Origin: Candidatus Falkowiibacteriota bacterium
GTDB lineage: Bacteria; Patescibacteriota; Patescibacteriia; Patescibacteriales; UBA12465
NCBI GenBank assembly: GCA_026396945.1
Contig: JAPLVX010000003.1
Location: 1 to 14,151 of the forward strand
Length of the DNA: 14,151 nucleotides
Reading direction: 5' to 3'
Position numbers and translations under genes: made by a program
Notes under the pieces: model-generated
The model's database searches: none
What the model saw: only the letters and a program-made list of their open reading frames with translations
What the model was told of the DNA's origin: nothing
Shown: positions 6,775-13,700 of the stretch, in pieces
Numbering within the stretch: the stretch's first letter is position 1
How the letters are laid out: each line of letters opens with the position of its first letter

Positions 6775-7839
6775 CTACTTATTAATCAGAAAATTACAGA
6801 CATCGCCGTCTTTAACAACATAATCCTTGCCCTCGGTTTTTATTAATCCCAATTCCTTGGCTTTAGCCTCACTACCAGCGCTGATAAATTTTTCCCAATT
6901 GATAACCTCGGCGCGGACAAAACCTTTGATAAAGTCGGTGTGAATAACACCGGCCGCTTGCGGGGCCAGCGTGCCGGTTTTAATCGTCCAAGCGCGACTT
7001 TCATCCGCCCCGGTCGTGAAAAATGTTTCTAAACCTAGGATTCGATAGGAACTTTGAATTAATTTGTCTAAACCACTTTGGGTCAAACCCAATTCTTTAA
7101 TATATTCGGCCTGTTCCTCTTCGGGCAAACTAGCAATTTCATTTTCCAGACGAACATTTATTTTTATTAACTCTTCCCCTGACTTAGCCTTAATTTTATC
7201 ACTATGATTTTCATCAATGTTTAATAAATAAATAATTGGTTTAATTGTTAAAAGATTTAGAGTTTTTACAAAAATCATTTCTTCGTCAGTAAAAGTTAAC
7301 TCTCGCACCGAGCCCTCGACGGCTAAATGCTTATTTATTTTTTCTAGAATTATTACCTGCCAAATCAACTCTTTATCACCGCTTTTTGAATCCCGCTTGG
7401 TTCTATCTAATCTTTTTTCAATGGTCGCCAAGTCAGCTAAAACTAATTCTAAATTAATAGTTGCCCGATCGCTTGCTGGGTCAATTTTTCCGCCGACATG
7501 AATAATATTAGGATCTTTGAAATCTCTAATTACTTCGCAGATAGCATCGCATTCACGAATATGAGCGAGAAACTTATTTCCCAAGCCTTCGCCCTTACTG
7601 GCTCCAGCGACTAGTCCGGCGATGTCCACGAATTCAATCGTAGTATAAATAATTTTTAGCGGCTTAGAAACTTCGGCTAATTTGTCCAAACGAAAATCAG
7701 GCACTTTAACGACGCCGACATTTGGATCAATGGTGCAGAAAGGGTAATTAGCCGCCTCCACGCCTTTTTTGGTTAAAATATTAAATAAAGTTGATTTGCC
7801 GACATTGGGCAGACCAACGATTCCGATAGATAATGACAT
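6775..7839 (-). CDS. ychF: Ribosome-associated ATPase/GTPase YchF (Obg-like, OLA1 family)
   Basis: At 354 aa it is close to the usual ~363 aa of YchF. It has the P-loop GLPNVGKST (9-17), switch II DIAGL (72-76), the family-specific NIDE (207-210) in place of the GTPase NKxD, which goes with ATP preference, and a C-terminal TGS domain (about 270-353) with RAWTIKTGTLAPQAAGVIHT, FIKGFVRAEV and EGKDYVVKDGDV. YchF proteins bind ribosomes and are linked to translation quality control and stress. It is monocistronic, closed by the two-way terminator. A 5' inverted repeat lies 30-57 nt before the ATG. No Shine-Dalgarno is seen. Confidence 0.97.
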   Translation of the reverse strand: MSLSIGIVGLPNVGKSTLFNILTKKGVEAANYPFCTIDPNVGVVKVPDFRLDKLAEVSKPLKIIYTTIEFVDIAGLVAGASKGEGLGNKFLAHIRECDAICEVIRDFKDPNIIHVGGKIDPASDRATINLELVLADLATIEKRLDRTKRDSKSGDKELIWQVIILEKINKHLAVEGSVRELTFTDEEMIFVKTLNLLTIKPIIYLLNIDENHSDKIKAKSGEELIKINVRLENEIASLPEEEQAEYIKELGLTQSGLDKLIQSSYRILGLETFFTTGADESRAWTIKTGTLAPQAAGVIHTDFIKGFVRAEVINWEKFISAGSEAKAKELGLIKTEGKDYVVKDGDVCNFLINK

Positions 7840-7868
7840 AATTACGATTAATATAAGTTTAGTGAAAT

Positions 7869-7896
7869 AGATTCTGACCTTATTAAAACAGAATCT
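7869..7896. repeat. Inverted repeat in the ychF leader
   Basis: AGATTCTG (7869-7876) and CAGAATCT (7889-7896) form a perfect 8-bp interrupted palindrome with a 12-nt centre. It is not followed by a T run on either strand, so it is not a plain terminator. It may be an operator or a 5' UTR hairpin. Confidence 0.5.
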
Positions 7897-7931
7897 TGGT
7901 CAAAAGGCAATTAAATAGATGCTAATAAAAG

Positions 7932-7955
7932 AAGCTGCCTTTTGGAGACAGCTTT
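7932..7955 (-). terminator. Terminator after the 93-aa ORF
   Basis: AAGCTG (7932-7937) pairs with CAGCTT (7949-7954), with a smaller inner CC/GG pairing. The minus strand continues CTTTTATT and the plus strand continues TTTGAG. It lies about 40 nt beyond the stop of the 93-aa minus-strand ORF. Confidence 0.6.
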
Positions 7956-7992
7956 TTGAGGTAATCCTCTCTTTTGAATAAGCCTTTTTATC

Positions 7993-8274
7993 TTAAGACG
8001 GTTTTGGCTTGAAGCCAACACTCTCCAGGCTCGCTAAAGCAACATTGCCAGTAACGTTCGGCCGTACAATCACAGAAACCCCGACTCTGTAGTGGGCGGT
8101 TTCTTTTATGGTCGGCCGGTCCACGGGGTCACAGGTTTTTGGTATCTTGTCGAGCAGGAGCGTCTGCAAGGTAACGGCGAAATCAACAGTTTTGTTGTTG
8201 CTATCGCTCGTGACTGAAAGTCTGGAATCATTCTCAGGCAATTTTTCGAAAAAGAACGAATAATTAATGTCCAT
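7993..8274 (-). CDS. Hypothetical 93-aa protein of atypical base composition
   Basis: I do not recognise the protein. The sequence is polar at first (MDINYSFFFEKLPENDSRLS), with a central VDFAVTLQTLLLDKIP and a strand-rich end (HYRVGVSVIVRPNVTG). It has no signal peptide or membrane span and a single Cys. Support for it being real: an open frame of 94 codons, a TTGACA-17-TAAGAT promoter 34-70 nt before the ATG, and a terminator after the stop. Its G+C is about 47-50%, against about 35% nearby, which suggests recent acquisition or unusual constraint. It lies downstream of a candidate structured RNA on the same strand, so it could be the gene that RNA controls. Confidence 0.6.
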   Translation of the reverse strand: MDINYSFFFEKLPENDSRLSVTSDSNNKTVDFAVTLQTLLLDKIPKTCDPVDRPTIKETAHYRVGVSVIVRPNVTGNVALASLESVGFKPKPS

Positions 8275-8315
8275 GGAGCGGTATTTTGCTTGTTAATATC
8301 AGAAATTATTGATTT

Positions 8316-8344
8316 ATCTTAAAATATTATATGGATAATGTCAA
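8316..8344 (-). promoter_or_regulatory. Candidate promoter of the 93-aa ORF
   Basis: TTGACA (8344-8339), a 17-nt spacer and TAAGAT (8321-8316). The -35 lies in the second copy of an 11-nt direct repeat ATTTGACATTA, whose copies start 14 nt apart, which might bind a regulator. Confidence 0.5.
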
Positions 8345-8360
8345 ATTAGTAATGTCAAAT

Positions 8361-8390
8361 AAAAAGAGGCCCAGATGGGCCCCCTTTTTA
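8361..8390 (-). terminator. Intrinsic terminator of the candidate RNA
   Basis: GGCCC (8368-8372) and GGGCC (8377-8381) enclose a 4-nt loop. T runs flank the stem on both strands; on the minus strand TTTTT is at 8365-8361. CCCCC (minus strand, 8416-8412) could pair with GGGGG just before the stem as an antiterminator. Confidence 0.75.
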
Positions 8391-8773
8391 TATAAAATAT
8401 TTTTATTTAATGGGGGTGTATTCTGAGCCTCGTCCCTAATAATATTTCGTCTTCCTCCTTAGAGTGGAAATATTTACCGTATTAGGGATAAAGCTTTCAC
8501 TGGCTTAAAAGCTTGGCCCTTAACCGATCATTAGTAGATTTATTTGTTTTTTTAATTGTTTTTGCTATTTTTAATAAGAATTTGATAAATAATCTTTTTG
8601 TTATTTACTAAATTTTCATTTTTATTTAGCGCTTTGATAAATCTCTGGGAATATTTTAATACGCCAGTGTTATTAAATGTTTAAAATATGATCAGTTAAA
8701 AGCAAGGAAATTGACCCAAAAAAATTTTTCGGTGAATTTCCTTAAAATAAATTGTTAATGAACCTATAATTAT
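8361..8773 (-). ncRNA. Candidate structured non-coding RNA, about 400 nt
   Basis: A strong promoter ends at 8780 and an intrinsic terminator lies at 8361-8392, with no sizeable ORF between them. The transcript would begin with a long hairpin (8704-8743: AAGGAAATT/AATTTCCTT plus an inner stem) and continue through an A-rich middle carrying a repeated ATTTATCAAA. Its 3' part folds: AAGCTTT/AAAGCTT (8491-8497 with 8508-8514), and TCCCTAAT/ATTAGGGA stacked on AATATTTC/GAAATATT (8481-8488 with 8433-8440; 8467-8474 with 8441-8448), with an 18-nt loop holding AAGGAGG. I found no tmRNA, RNase P, SRP or 6S signatures. It may be an independent RNA or a long regulatory leader for the 93-aa ORF. Confidence 0.5.
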
Positions 8774-8779
8774 ATCTCT

Positions 8780-8808
8780 ATTATAGCATCTTCCAAGAAA
8801 GGGGTCAA
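8780..8808 (-). promoter_or_regulatory. Strong promoter of the candidate RNA
   Basis: TTGACC (8808-8803), a 17-nt spacer and a perfect TATAAT (8785-8780) preceded by TGC, giving an extended -10. It is the best promoter match in the window and points away from the DnaA boxes. Confidence 0.75.
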
Positions 8809-8891
8809 CAATATGGACTTTTCTTTTGTAAATTTGCATTTATTGTTTAATATTAAGTAAAATATTAATATTAATACCAAAAAATTATGAC

Positions 8892-8917
8892 TTAAGTCCA
8901 GTCTAAATTAGACTTAA
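8892..8917. repeat. Interrupted palindrome, copy 1
   Basis: TAAGTCCA, 8 nt, TAGACTTA (8893-8916). The arms TTAAGTC/GACTTAA pair over 7 bp. A second copy with the same arms and spacing lies exactly 130 bp to the right, on the other side of the DnaA boxes. Confidence 0.55.
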
Positions 8918-8926
8918 AATCTATTT

Positions 8927-8935
8927 TTATACACA
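8927..8935 (+). promoter_or_regulatory. DnaA box
   Basis: TTATACACA matches the DnaA-box consensus TTATNCACA. A second box follows in the same orientation, 20 nt start to start (about two turns). AT-rich DNA lies on its left. Confidence 0.6.
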
Positions 8936-8946
8936 GAAAACACAAG

Positions 8947-8955
8947 TTATCCACA
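8947..8955 (+). promoter_or_regulatory. DnaA box (perfect consensus)
   Basis: TTATCCACA is the high-affinity DnaA box. With the box at 8927 it forms a tandem pair beside an extremely AT-rich stretch (8821-8890), an arrangement typical of replication origins or DnaA-regulated loci. Confidence 0.7.
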
Positions 8956-9016
8956 GTTTTTGGTTAATCCGGAAGCCTTATCAGAAGTTTTGCTTTGTAT
9001 GAATTTGTTTTCAAAC

Positions 9017-9047
9017 AAAAAATAAGTCCAAAAAAGTTTAGACTTAT
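9017..9047 (-). terminator. Terminator after tRNA-Cys; interrupted palindrome, copy 2
   Basis: On the minus strand ATAAGTC (9047-9041) pairs with GACTTAT (9028-9022), followed by TTTTT (9021-9017). It starts 7 nt after the tRNA. The same arms, TAAGTCCA-N8-TAGACTTA (9023-9046), recur at 8893-8916. Confidence 0.65.
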
Positions 9048-9053
9048 AATTTG

Positions 9054-9127
9054 AGGCTGGAGTGGGAGTCGAACCCACGAATGACAGTTTTGCAAACTGC
9101 AGCGTTAGACCACTTCGCCATCCAGCC
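9054..9127 (-). tRNA. tRNA-Cys (GCA)
   Basis: A full cloverleaf of 74 nt: acceptor GGCTGGA/TCCAGCC, anticodon stem CAGTT/AACTG around TTGCAAA (anticodon GCA), and a T arm with GTGGG-TTCGACT-CCCAC. The discriminator is U73, as expected for tRNA-Cys. The 3' CCA is not encoded. It lies 15 nt after the tsaD stop on the same strand, so co-transcription is likely. Confidence 0.95.
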
Positions 9128-9142
9128 CAGTATTTCTATATT

Positions 9143-10168
9143 TTATTGTAATTTTAGGTTGGAGTCAACTTTAAGATTAGACCGGTTTTTAACGCCTTTG
9201 TTTTTGTAGCGGTAATAGCCAGCCGTCGCAATCATAACCGCGTTATCGGTTGTGTGATCGAGGGCGGGAACTAAAAAATGATATTTTTTACTTAATTTTA
9301 GCTTAAATTCTTCACGCAGCTCTTTATTGGCCGAGACCCCGCCAGCCAACATGATCGTTTTTATTTTATATTTAGTCGCCGCTTTTAAGGTTTTTTTAAC
9401 TAATATTTCAATAATTGCTTCTTCATAGGCGAAACAATATTCATTTATTCTATTTGGCCAATTATTATCTTTTTTAAGCTTATATAAAAGAGAGGTTTTG
9501 AGGCCAGAAAAAGAGAAATTGAAATTATTAACGTTAAGCATTGGTCGAGGGAGTTTTAGGGTCGAGCTTTGACCACTATTTTTATACTCAATAGCTAGTT
9601 TAGAGATAATCGGACCACCCGGGTAACCAAGGCCAAGCATTTTAGCGCCCTTATCATAGGCTTCGCCAGCCGCATCATCCAGCGTTTCGCCAATTATTTT
9701 ATATTTATTGTGTCCCAGCATTAAGACTAAAATCGTATGCCCGCCGGAAACGGTTAAAACTAGAGCCGGGAATTTTATTGGTTTAGAGGGATTTATAAAG
9801 TTAGAATATATATGACCCTCGATATGATTAATGCCAATTAGAGGTTTCTTCCAGGCGTAGGCCAGGGTCTTGGCTGTTTCCAGGCCAGTTATAAGAGAAG
9901 TGATCAGACCGGGGCCCTTGGTAACAGCGATCAGATCAATTTTTTTATAGTCAATTTTGGCTTTAGCTAAAGATTCATTAATGACTGGTAAAATATTTAA
10001 AACATGTTCTCGGGCGGCCACCTCCGGGATAACCCCACCGTATTTTTTATGAATTTCAATTTGGGAAGAAATTATGTTTGTTAAAACCGTTAATTTCCCC
10101 GAGGAATTAACTTGAATAATTGAAGCGGCGGTTTCGTCGCAGCTGGTTTCTATGCCCAAAATATACAT
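9143..10168 (-). CDS. tsaD: tRNA N6-threonylcarbamoyladenosine transferase TsaD (Kae1/Gcp family)
   Basis: TsaD transfers threonylcarbamoyl to A37 of tRNAs that read ANN codons, acting with TsaB and TsaE in bacteria. The 341-aa length is normal. Visible signatures are GIETSCDETAAS (5-16), YGGVIPEVAAREH (43-55), the metal-binding HIEGH (115-119), VSGGHT (140-145), DDAAGEAYDKGAKMLGLGYPGG, FSFSGLKT and the C-terminal GGVSAN and DNAVMIA blocks. No key residue seems missing. TsaB and TsaE are not in the window. tRNA-Cys follows directly. Upstream are a weak TATAAA (10204-10199) and a hairpin with a T8 run (10231-10275) that could attenuate it. Confidence 0.97.
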   Translation of the reverse strand: MYILGIETSCDETAASIIQVNSSGKLTVLTNIISSQIEIHKKYGGVIPEVAAREHVLNILPVINESLAKAKIDYKKIDLIAVTKGPGLITSLITGLETAKTLAYAWKKPLIGINHIEGHIYSNFINPSKPIKFPALVLTVSGGHTILVLMLGHNKYKIIGETLDDAAGEAYDKGAKMLGLGYPGGPIISKLAIEYKNSGQSSTLKLPRPMLNVNNFNFSFSGLKTSLLYKLKKDNNWPNRINEYCFAYEEAIIEILVKKTLKAATKYKIKTIMLAGGVSANKELREEFKLKLSKKYHFLVPALDHTTDNAVMIATAGYYRYKNKGVKNRSNLKVDSNLKLQ

Positions 10169-10230
10169 AATTTAATCTTGACTAGACAAAAAAAGTCATT
10201 TATACTATTTCTAGTATTAACATACTTTAG

Positions 10231-10275
10231 AAAAAAAATCTACCGATTAATTTATTCATCAAAAGGGTAGATTTT
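10231..10275 (-). terminator. Hairpin with T8 tract upstream of tsaD
   Basis: AAAATCTACC (10235-10244) and GGTAGATTTT (10266-10275) form a 10-bp stem with a 21-nt loop; the minus strand runs on through T to 10231. No minus-strand gene precedes it, so it is either a tsaD leader element or a terminator facing plus-strand transcription (ATTTTT follows on that strand). Confidence 0.5.
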
Positions 10276-10329
10276 ATTTTTCCAATTTGGCCGCTTGGTT
10301 TATTGTTAGAAAGGTAAAGTTTATAATTT

Positions 10330-10401
10330 GGTCCCTTCGTCTAGTGGTTAGGACGTCAGGTTTTCATCCTGTTAACAGGGGTTCGATTCCCCTAGGGACT
10401 A
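10330..10401 (+). tRNA. tRNA-Glu (UUC)
   Basis: A 72-nt cloverleaf: acceptor GGTCCCT/AGGGACT (first pair G-U), the Glu-type D region TCGTCTAGTGGTTAGGAC, an anticodon loop TTTTCAT (anticodon TTC) on a CAGG/CCTG stem, and a T arm AGGGG-TTCGATT-CCCCT. The discriminator is A and no CCA is encoded. The outermost anticodon-stem pair appears to be U-U. Its last 16 nt plus one further base are duplicated at 10608-10624. Confidence 0.93.
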
Positions 10402-10402
10402 C
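10386..10402 (+). repeat. att-like 17-bp direct repeat, left copy (tRNA-Glu 3' end)
   Basis: ATTCCCCTAGGGACTAC covers the 3' half of the T arm, the acceptor strand, the discriminator and one more base. An identical 17-mer lies at 10608-10624. Duplications of a tRNA 3' end are the usual trace of tyrosine-recombinase integration. Confidence 0.75.
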
Positions 10403-10444
10403 TAATCAAAAAGAGAACGCATTTTGTGTTCTCTTTTTGATTAG
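10402..10444 (+). terminator. Long perfect hairpin terminator after tRNA-Glu
   Basis: CTAATCAAAAAGAGAAC (10402-10418) pairs perfectly over 17 bp with 10428-10444 around a 9-nt loop. The T run is inside the 3' arm. It would stop tRNA-Glu transcription inside the inserted island. Confidence 0.75.
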
Positions 10445-10624
10445 CTGCCGTTAGGCAGAGGAATCGGACAAGCAGCGAGCGAGTCTTGAGCTTTTTCGGA
10501 AGAAAAAGCGAAAAGGGAAGCGACGATAAACGCGACCCAAGGGAGCGTTTAGCGGCTGGTCTGGGCAAGTGAACGAGCCGCAATTCTGGCGGCGAGTGAG
10601 CGCGATAATTCCCCTAGGGACTAC
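10403..10624. mobile_element. Candidate miniature tRNA-integrated element, about 222 bp
   Basis: The segment between the two 17-bp tRNA-derived repeats has about 55% G+C over 10445-10607, against about 35% around it, and has no convincing ORF. After the 17-bp hairpin at 10402-10444 come four more: CTGCC/GGCAG (10445-10458), GCTTTTTC/GAAAAAGC with a GGAA loop (10490-10509), TAAACGC/GCGTTTA (10527-10551) and GCGGCT/AGCCGC (10552-10581). Just beyond the right repeat is an ordinary terminator (10635-10655) that would be the original tRNA-Glu terminator. The insertion model is inferred; no integrase is present. Confidence 0.5.
10608..10624 (+). repeat. att-like 17-bp direct repeat, right copy
   Basis: An exact copy of ATTCCCCTAGGGACTAC, without the rest of a tRNA before it. 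It marks the right edge of the G+C-rich island. Confidence 0.75.
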
Positions 10625-10634
10625 GTGCAAAGAT

Positions 10635-10655
10635 AGGCAGAAATGCCTGTTTTTT
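10635..10655 (+). terminator. Intrinsic terminator right of the island
   Basis: AGGCA, GAAA loop, TGCCT (10635-10648), then G and a T run (10650-10655). With the island removed it would lie about 10 nt after the tRNA-Glu 3' repeat, so it is probably the tRNA's ancestral terminator. Confidence 0.75.
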
Positions 10656-10687
10656 GTTTATGTAATTTTTGATTAATAAATCAATTT

Positions 10688-10716
10688 TTGCTAATATTAT
10701 AATGAACAGATAATAA
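10688..10716 (+). promoter_or_regulatory. Weak candidate promoter of the 1117-aa gene
   Basis: TTGCTA (10688-10693), a 17-nt spacer and TAATAA (10711-10716). A TATAAT at 10698-10703 is an alternative -10 without a clear -35. A 12-nt-spaced repeat TTATAAATT (10729-10737 and 10741-10749) follows in the leader. Confidence 0.3.
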
Positions 10717-10760
10717 TGTGATAAATAATTATAAATTAGGTTATAAATTTTAGATTACTA

Positions 10761-10789
10761 AAAAGCTCTTTTGTGGGGCTTTTCTTTTT
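10761..10789 (+). terminator. Intrinsic terminator abutting the start codon of the 1117-aa gene
   Basis: AAAAGCTC (10761-10768) pairs with GGGCTTTT (10776-10783, one T-G pair) around TTTTGTG, followed by C and TTTTT (10785-10789). The ATG is the next codon but for overlap (10790). There is no room for a promoter between hairpin and gene, so read-through or antitermination seems needed. Confidence 0.6.
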
Positions 10790-13700
10790 ATGAAGAAAAT
10801 AATTTTATTGGTCTTAAGCTTAATATTCAGTTATTCGCTATTTAATTCTCTTAATGTCTTGGCTGTTGATAGCTCCACGGATGACAATATTCCTCGAGTT
10901 ATGTTTTGGAGGGGCAAAGTTAACCAACATTGGGATTTAGAAAATAAAAGGTGGGAAACTGATCCTGATGGTTCGTCTGGTGCTAATGTAGATAAATTAA
11001 CCTATTGTCAAAGATTTTATTCAAACATAGTTAGAGTCGAAGAGTATAAAAACGAAACTATTAGTACTTGGCATAGCTCCGGTAATTCGGGAAATTATTC
11101 TTCAACTAGGCTTTCGTATAGATGTTTGTCTGATGGAAAGACCAGTTTGTCTTTGGCACCAAAGCCAGAAAAAATAATTATCGCCCCAATAGTAGGACAA
11201 CCAGTCGTGGCTAATTCTTCTTCAAGATTAGTAAAATTAATAGTTTCCATCAAAGGTAACGGTTCTGCCAATATTTCGAGTTCGGACGGCAAGATTGATT
11301 GCGGGTTAGATAAAATTAAATGTTCGGCTAATTATTACGCCGGGGAACAAGTCGATCTAAGCGTTGCGCCAGCAAGTGATTCTACAAGCATGGGTTTGTA
11401 TTCTGACTATTTAGATAACGAAAAAGAGATCATTAAAAAAATTGGTAAAAATAATTTTTCTATTTTGATAAATGGTTCTAATAACAATCTTAATACTCAA
11501 ACAGTATACCCCATTATTTATTTATCTGATTTTGATGTCGAGAAAGCTCTTAATTCCCATTATTCATCTGATGAAAATTTACCGAGGGTAATGTTTTCCG
11601 ACAACCTAATTAATCAATATTGGGACGCAAAGGCTAATATTTGGAAAACCGATCCCGATAATATTTCTAATAGTGACGACAAGTTGTCTTATTGCCGAAA
11701 ATTCTATCCTAGCGCTAGAAAAGTCGAACCATATCGGAAGGAGTTTGTTGATAATTGGAAGATTAAAGATCTTCCTAATACAAAAGTGCCGGATTCTCAG
11801 ATGTCTTATCGATGTGTTTTAGATAAAGACTCGAAAGGTTTTGAATTGATAACTAAATTCATTGGCGATGGAGAGGGTAGTATTTTTGGTTGGGGCCCCA
11901 ATGCAAAGATGAACTGCGGCTATGGAATAAATATTTGTTCTAATTATTATAACGTTGGAGATGTGGTTAATCTTGGAGCAGCCGCTTCTTCAACTTCATT
12001 ATTTAAAGGTTGGTATTATAGAAGCGATACTAGCACCCCGGCGCAATTTATAGATTCACAATTAAAAATGCCAACTACCAATTTTCAAAGTGGTGCTACT
12101 TATACTATATATGTCAGGTTTGAGCCCGATCCAAATTTAGCCGAAAGGAGATTGCCGTTGGTGATGTTTGCCGATGGCTTAGTTAGCAAATATAATTTTA
12201 ATAATGAATGGATAAACCAACAATATCTATTTAAACAAAACGGTGTCCTTCGTCCAGCCTCGCCGATTTCCGATGAAGATAAATTAGCTTATTGTCGCAT
12301 GCGTTATCTTAGCACCAAGAGAATAGAGTTTTACAAGACAATTTCAAATGATTCTTGGATTAAGAAGGAGGGGGATACAACTAAGTATACAGCTACCGGC
12401 ACAGTTTATAGATGTATTTCTTATGGAGAAGATGATTTTGGTAAAAATTTACCAAGCTCTTGCCACATTAAGGCCATCGTTCTAGATAAGGGCTATTTGG
12501 GTTTTGATAGCCTTGAGTTCGGAGAACATATAGATAATCACTATAATTACGCCCTATCAGTAAAAATTTCCAGTAGTTCTGATGTTTCAGTCGGGGCTAG
12601 CCCGGCTTGCTCGGAAATTATCGGGACAAATCGTGATATAATTATAACAGGCATGATTACTGATACTTTGCCAATTGAAAGAGGTCAAGAAATAAAAGTT
12701 GATATTAATTACCAAAAACTTTATTTAATGGACTTAAAAGAAGGGAATTATTATCACGGTTTTAATTTAGAGATTATTAATAATAAAAATGAAGCGATCC
12801 CTTTGAATGATGTTATTAGTAAAGTTAGTGCGACTGAAAGAAATAACAAATTATGGTGGGTACTAGTTTTTGCTGCTATTATTTTTTTATTTTTCTGGTT
12901 TTTTCATAAATATCAATCCCGAACTAATAAATATGATGATACACAAATTATTAATAACAATGCAAAGGCTATAAAAAGGGGATTAATTTGGATTTTTGTG
13001 CCGATTTTTTTATTAATTTTTATAGGATTATTAGTTTATTTGTGGTCGGCTTTTTCCTCACCATCGTTTGGTAATGATTCTATTGAAATATTATATTTCG
13101 CGATGTTATTCGTCCTTGTATTTATCGAATTAGGTTTAATTATGGGGCTACGTTGCTTCAGGCGCGCTTGCCAAACTGATTATAATACAAAGAAGGGTTT
13201 TGCTTATGTTTTCGTCCCAATAATCATATCTTTTGGTTTTTTTATTCTCTTGGTTGTTAATGATGTATTTATAAATACTGATTTTTCAAAGTATATTCCT
13301 TATTTTTCATTTTTATTTCTTTGTTTGGCTGTTCTGTTTGGGTTTGTGAGGGGTTGGATTTTTTTCGCTCGAGCTAAAAGAGATAGCATTACTAAATTAA
13401 GAGGTTTGCGCTGGATTTTTATTCCCCTAGTTTGTTCAGTTGTATTGTGTCTGTTATGGATGAATTTTCAATTTATGGGTAGAAATTTTTTGTATGATCA
13501 ATTAGAATATTCTATTGCGAATATAGTTGATAAAATCTTTTCTTATTCCGCGTATCTAGCTTTAGTTATAATTATCTTCGGGTCGATTAGGGGTATTATT
13601 TTATTGAGAAAAACCGAAGAAGCTAAAGAGCAACAAAACATCAACCAGCCGGATATTAATTATTTAGAAAAGAAATCATTACTCCGGACCAAAAGAAGAC

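Noticed and set aside
8461-8520. GCCAGTGA next to AAGC stems, resembling a piece of RNase P RNA
   Set aside because: None of the universally conserved RNase P segments were found around it, so the short match is treated as chance.
8361-8773. tmRNA hypothesis for the ~400-nt RNA
   Set aside because: There is no tRNA-like 3' end with a TTCGA T loop and no matching GGGG-type 5' end.
10322-10327. TATAAT as the -10 box of tRNA-Glu
   Set aside because: It ends 2 nt before the tRNA's first base, so transcription would start inside the tRNA; no -35 fits at 16-18 nt.
10392-10583. 63-aa minus-strand ORF across the tRNA-Glu end and the G+C-rich island
   Set aside because: It overlaps the tRNA, the 17-bp terminator hairpin and three stem-loops, has no promoter, and its residues simply reflect the repeated AGCG/GCGA composition.
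10608-10624. A second tRNA gene at the right-hand copy of the tRNA-Glu 3' end
   Set aside because: Only the last 17 bases match; the D arm, anticodon arm and 5' acceptor strand are absent.
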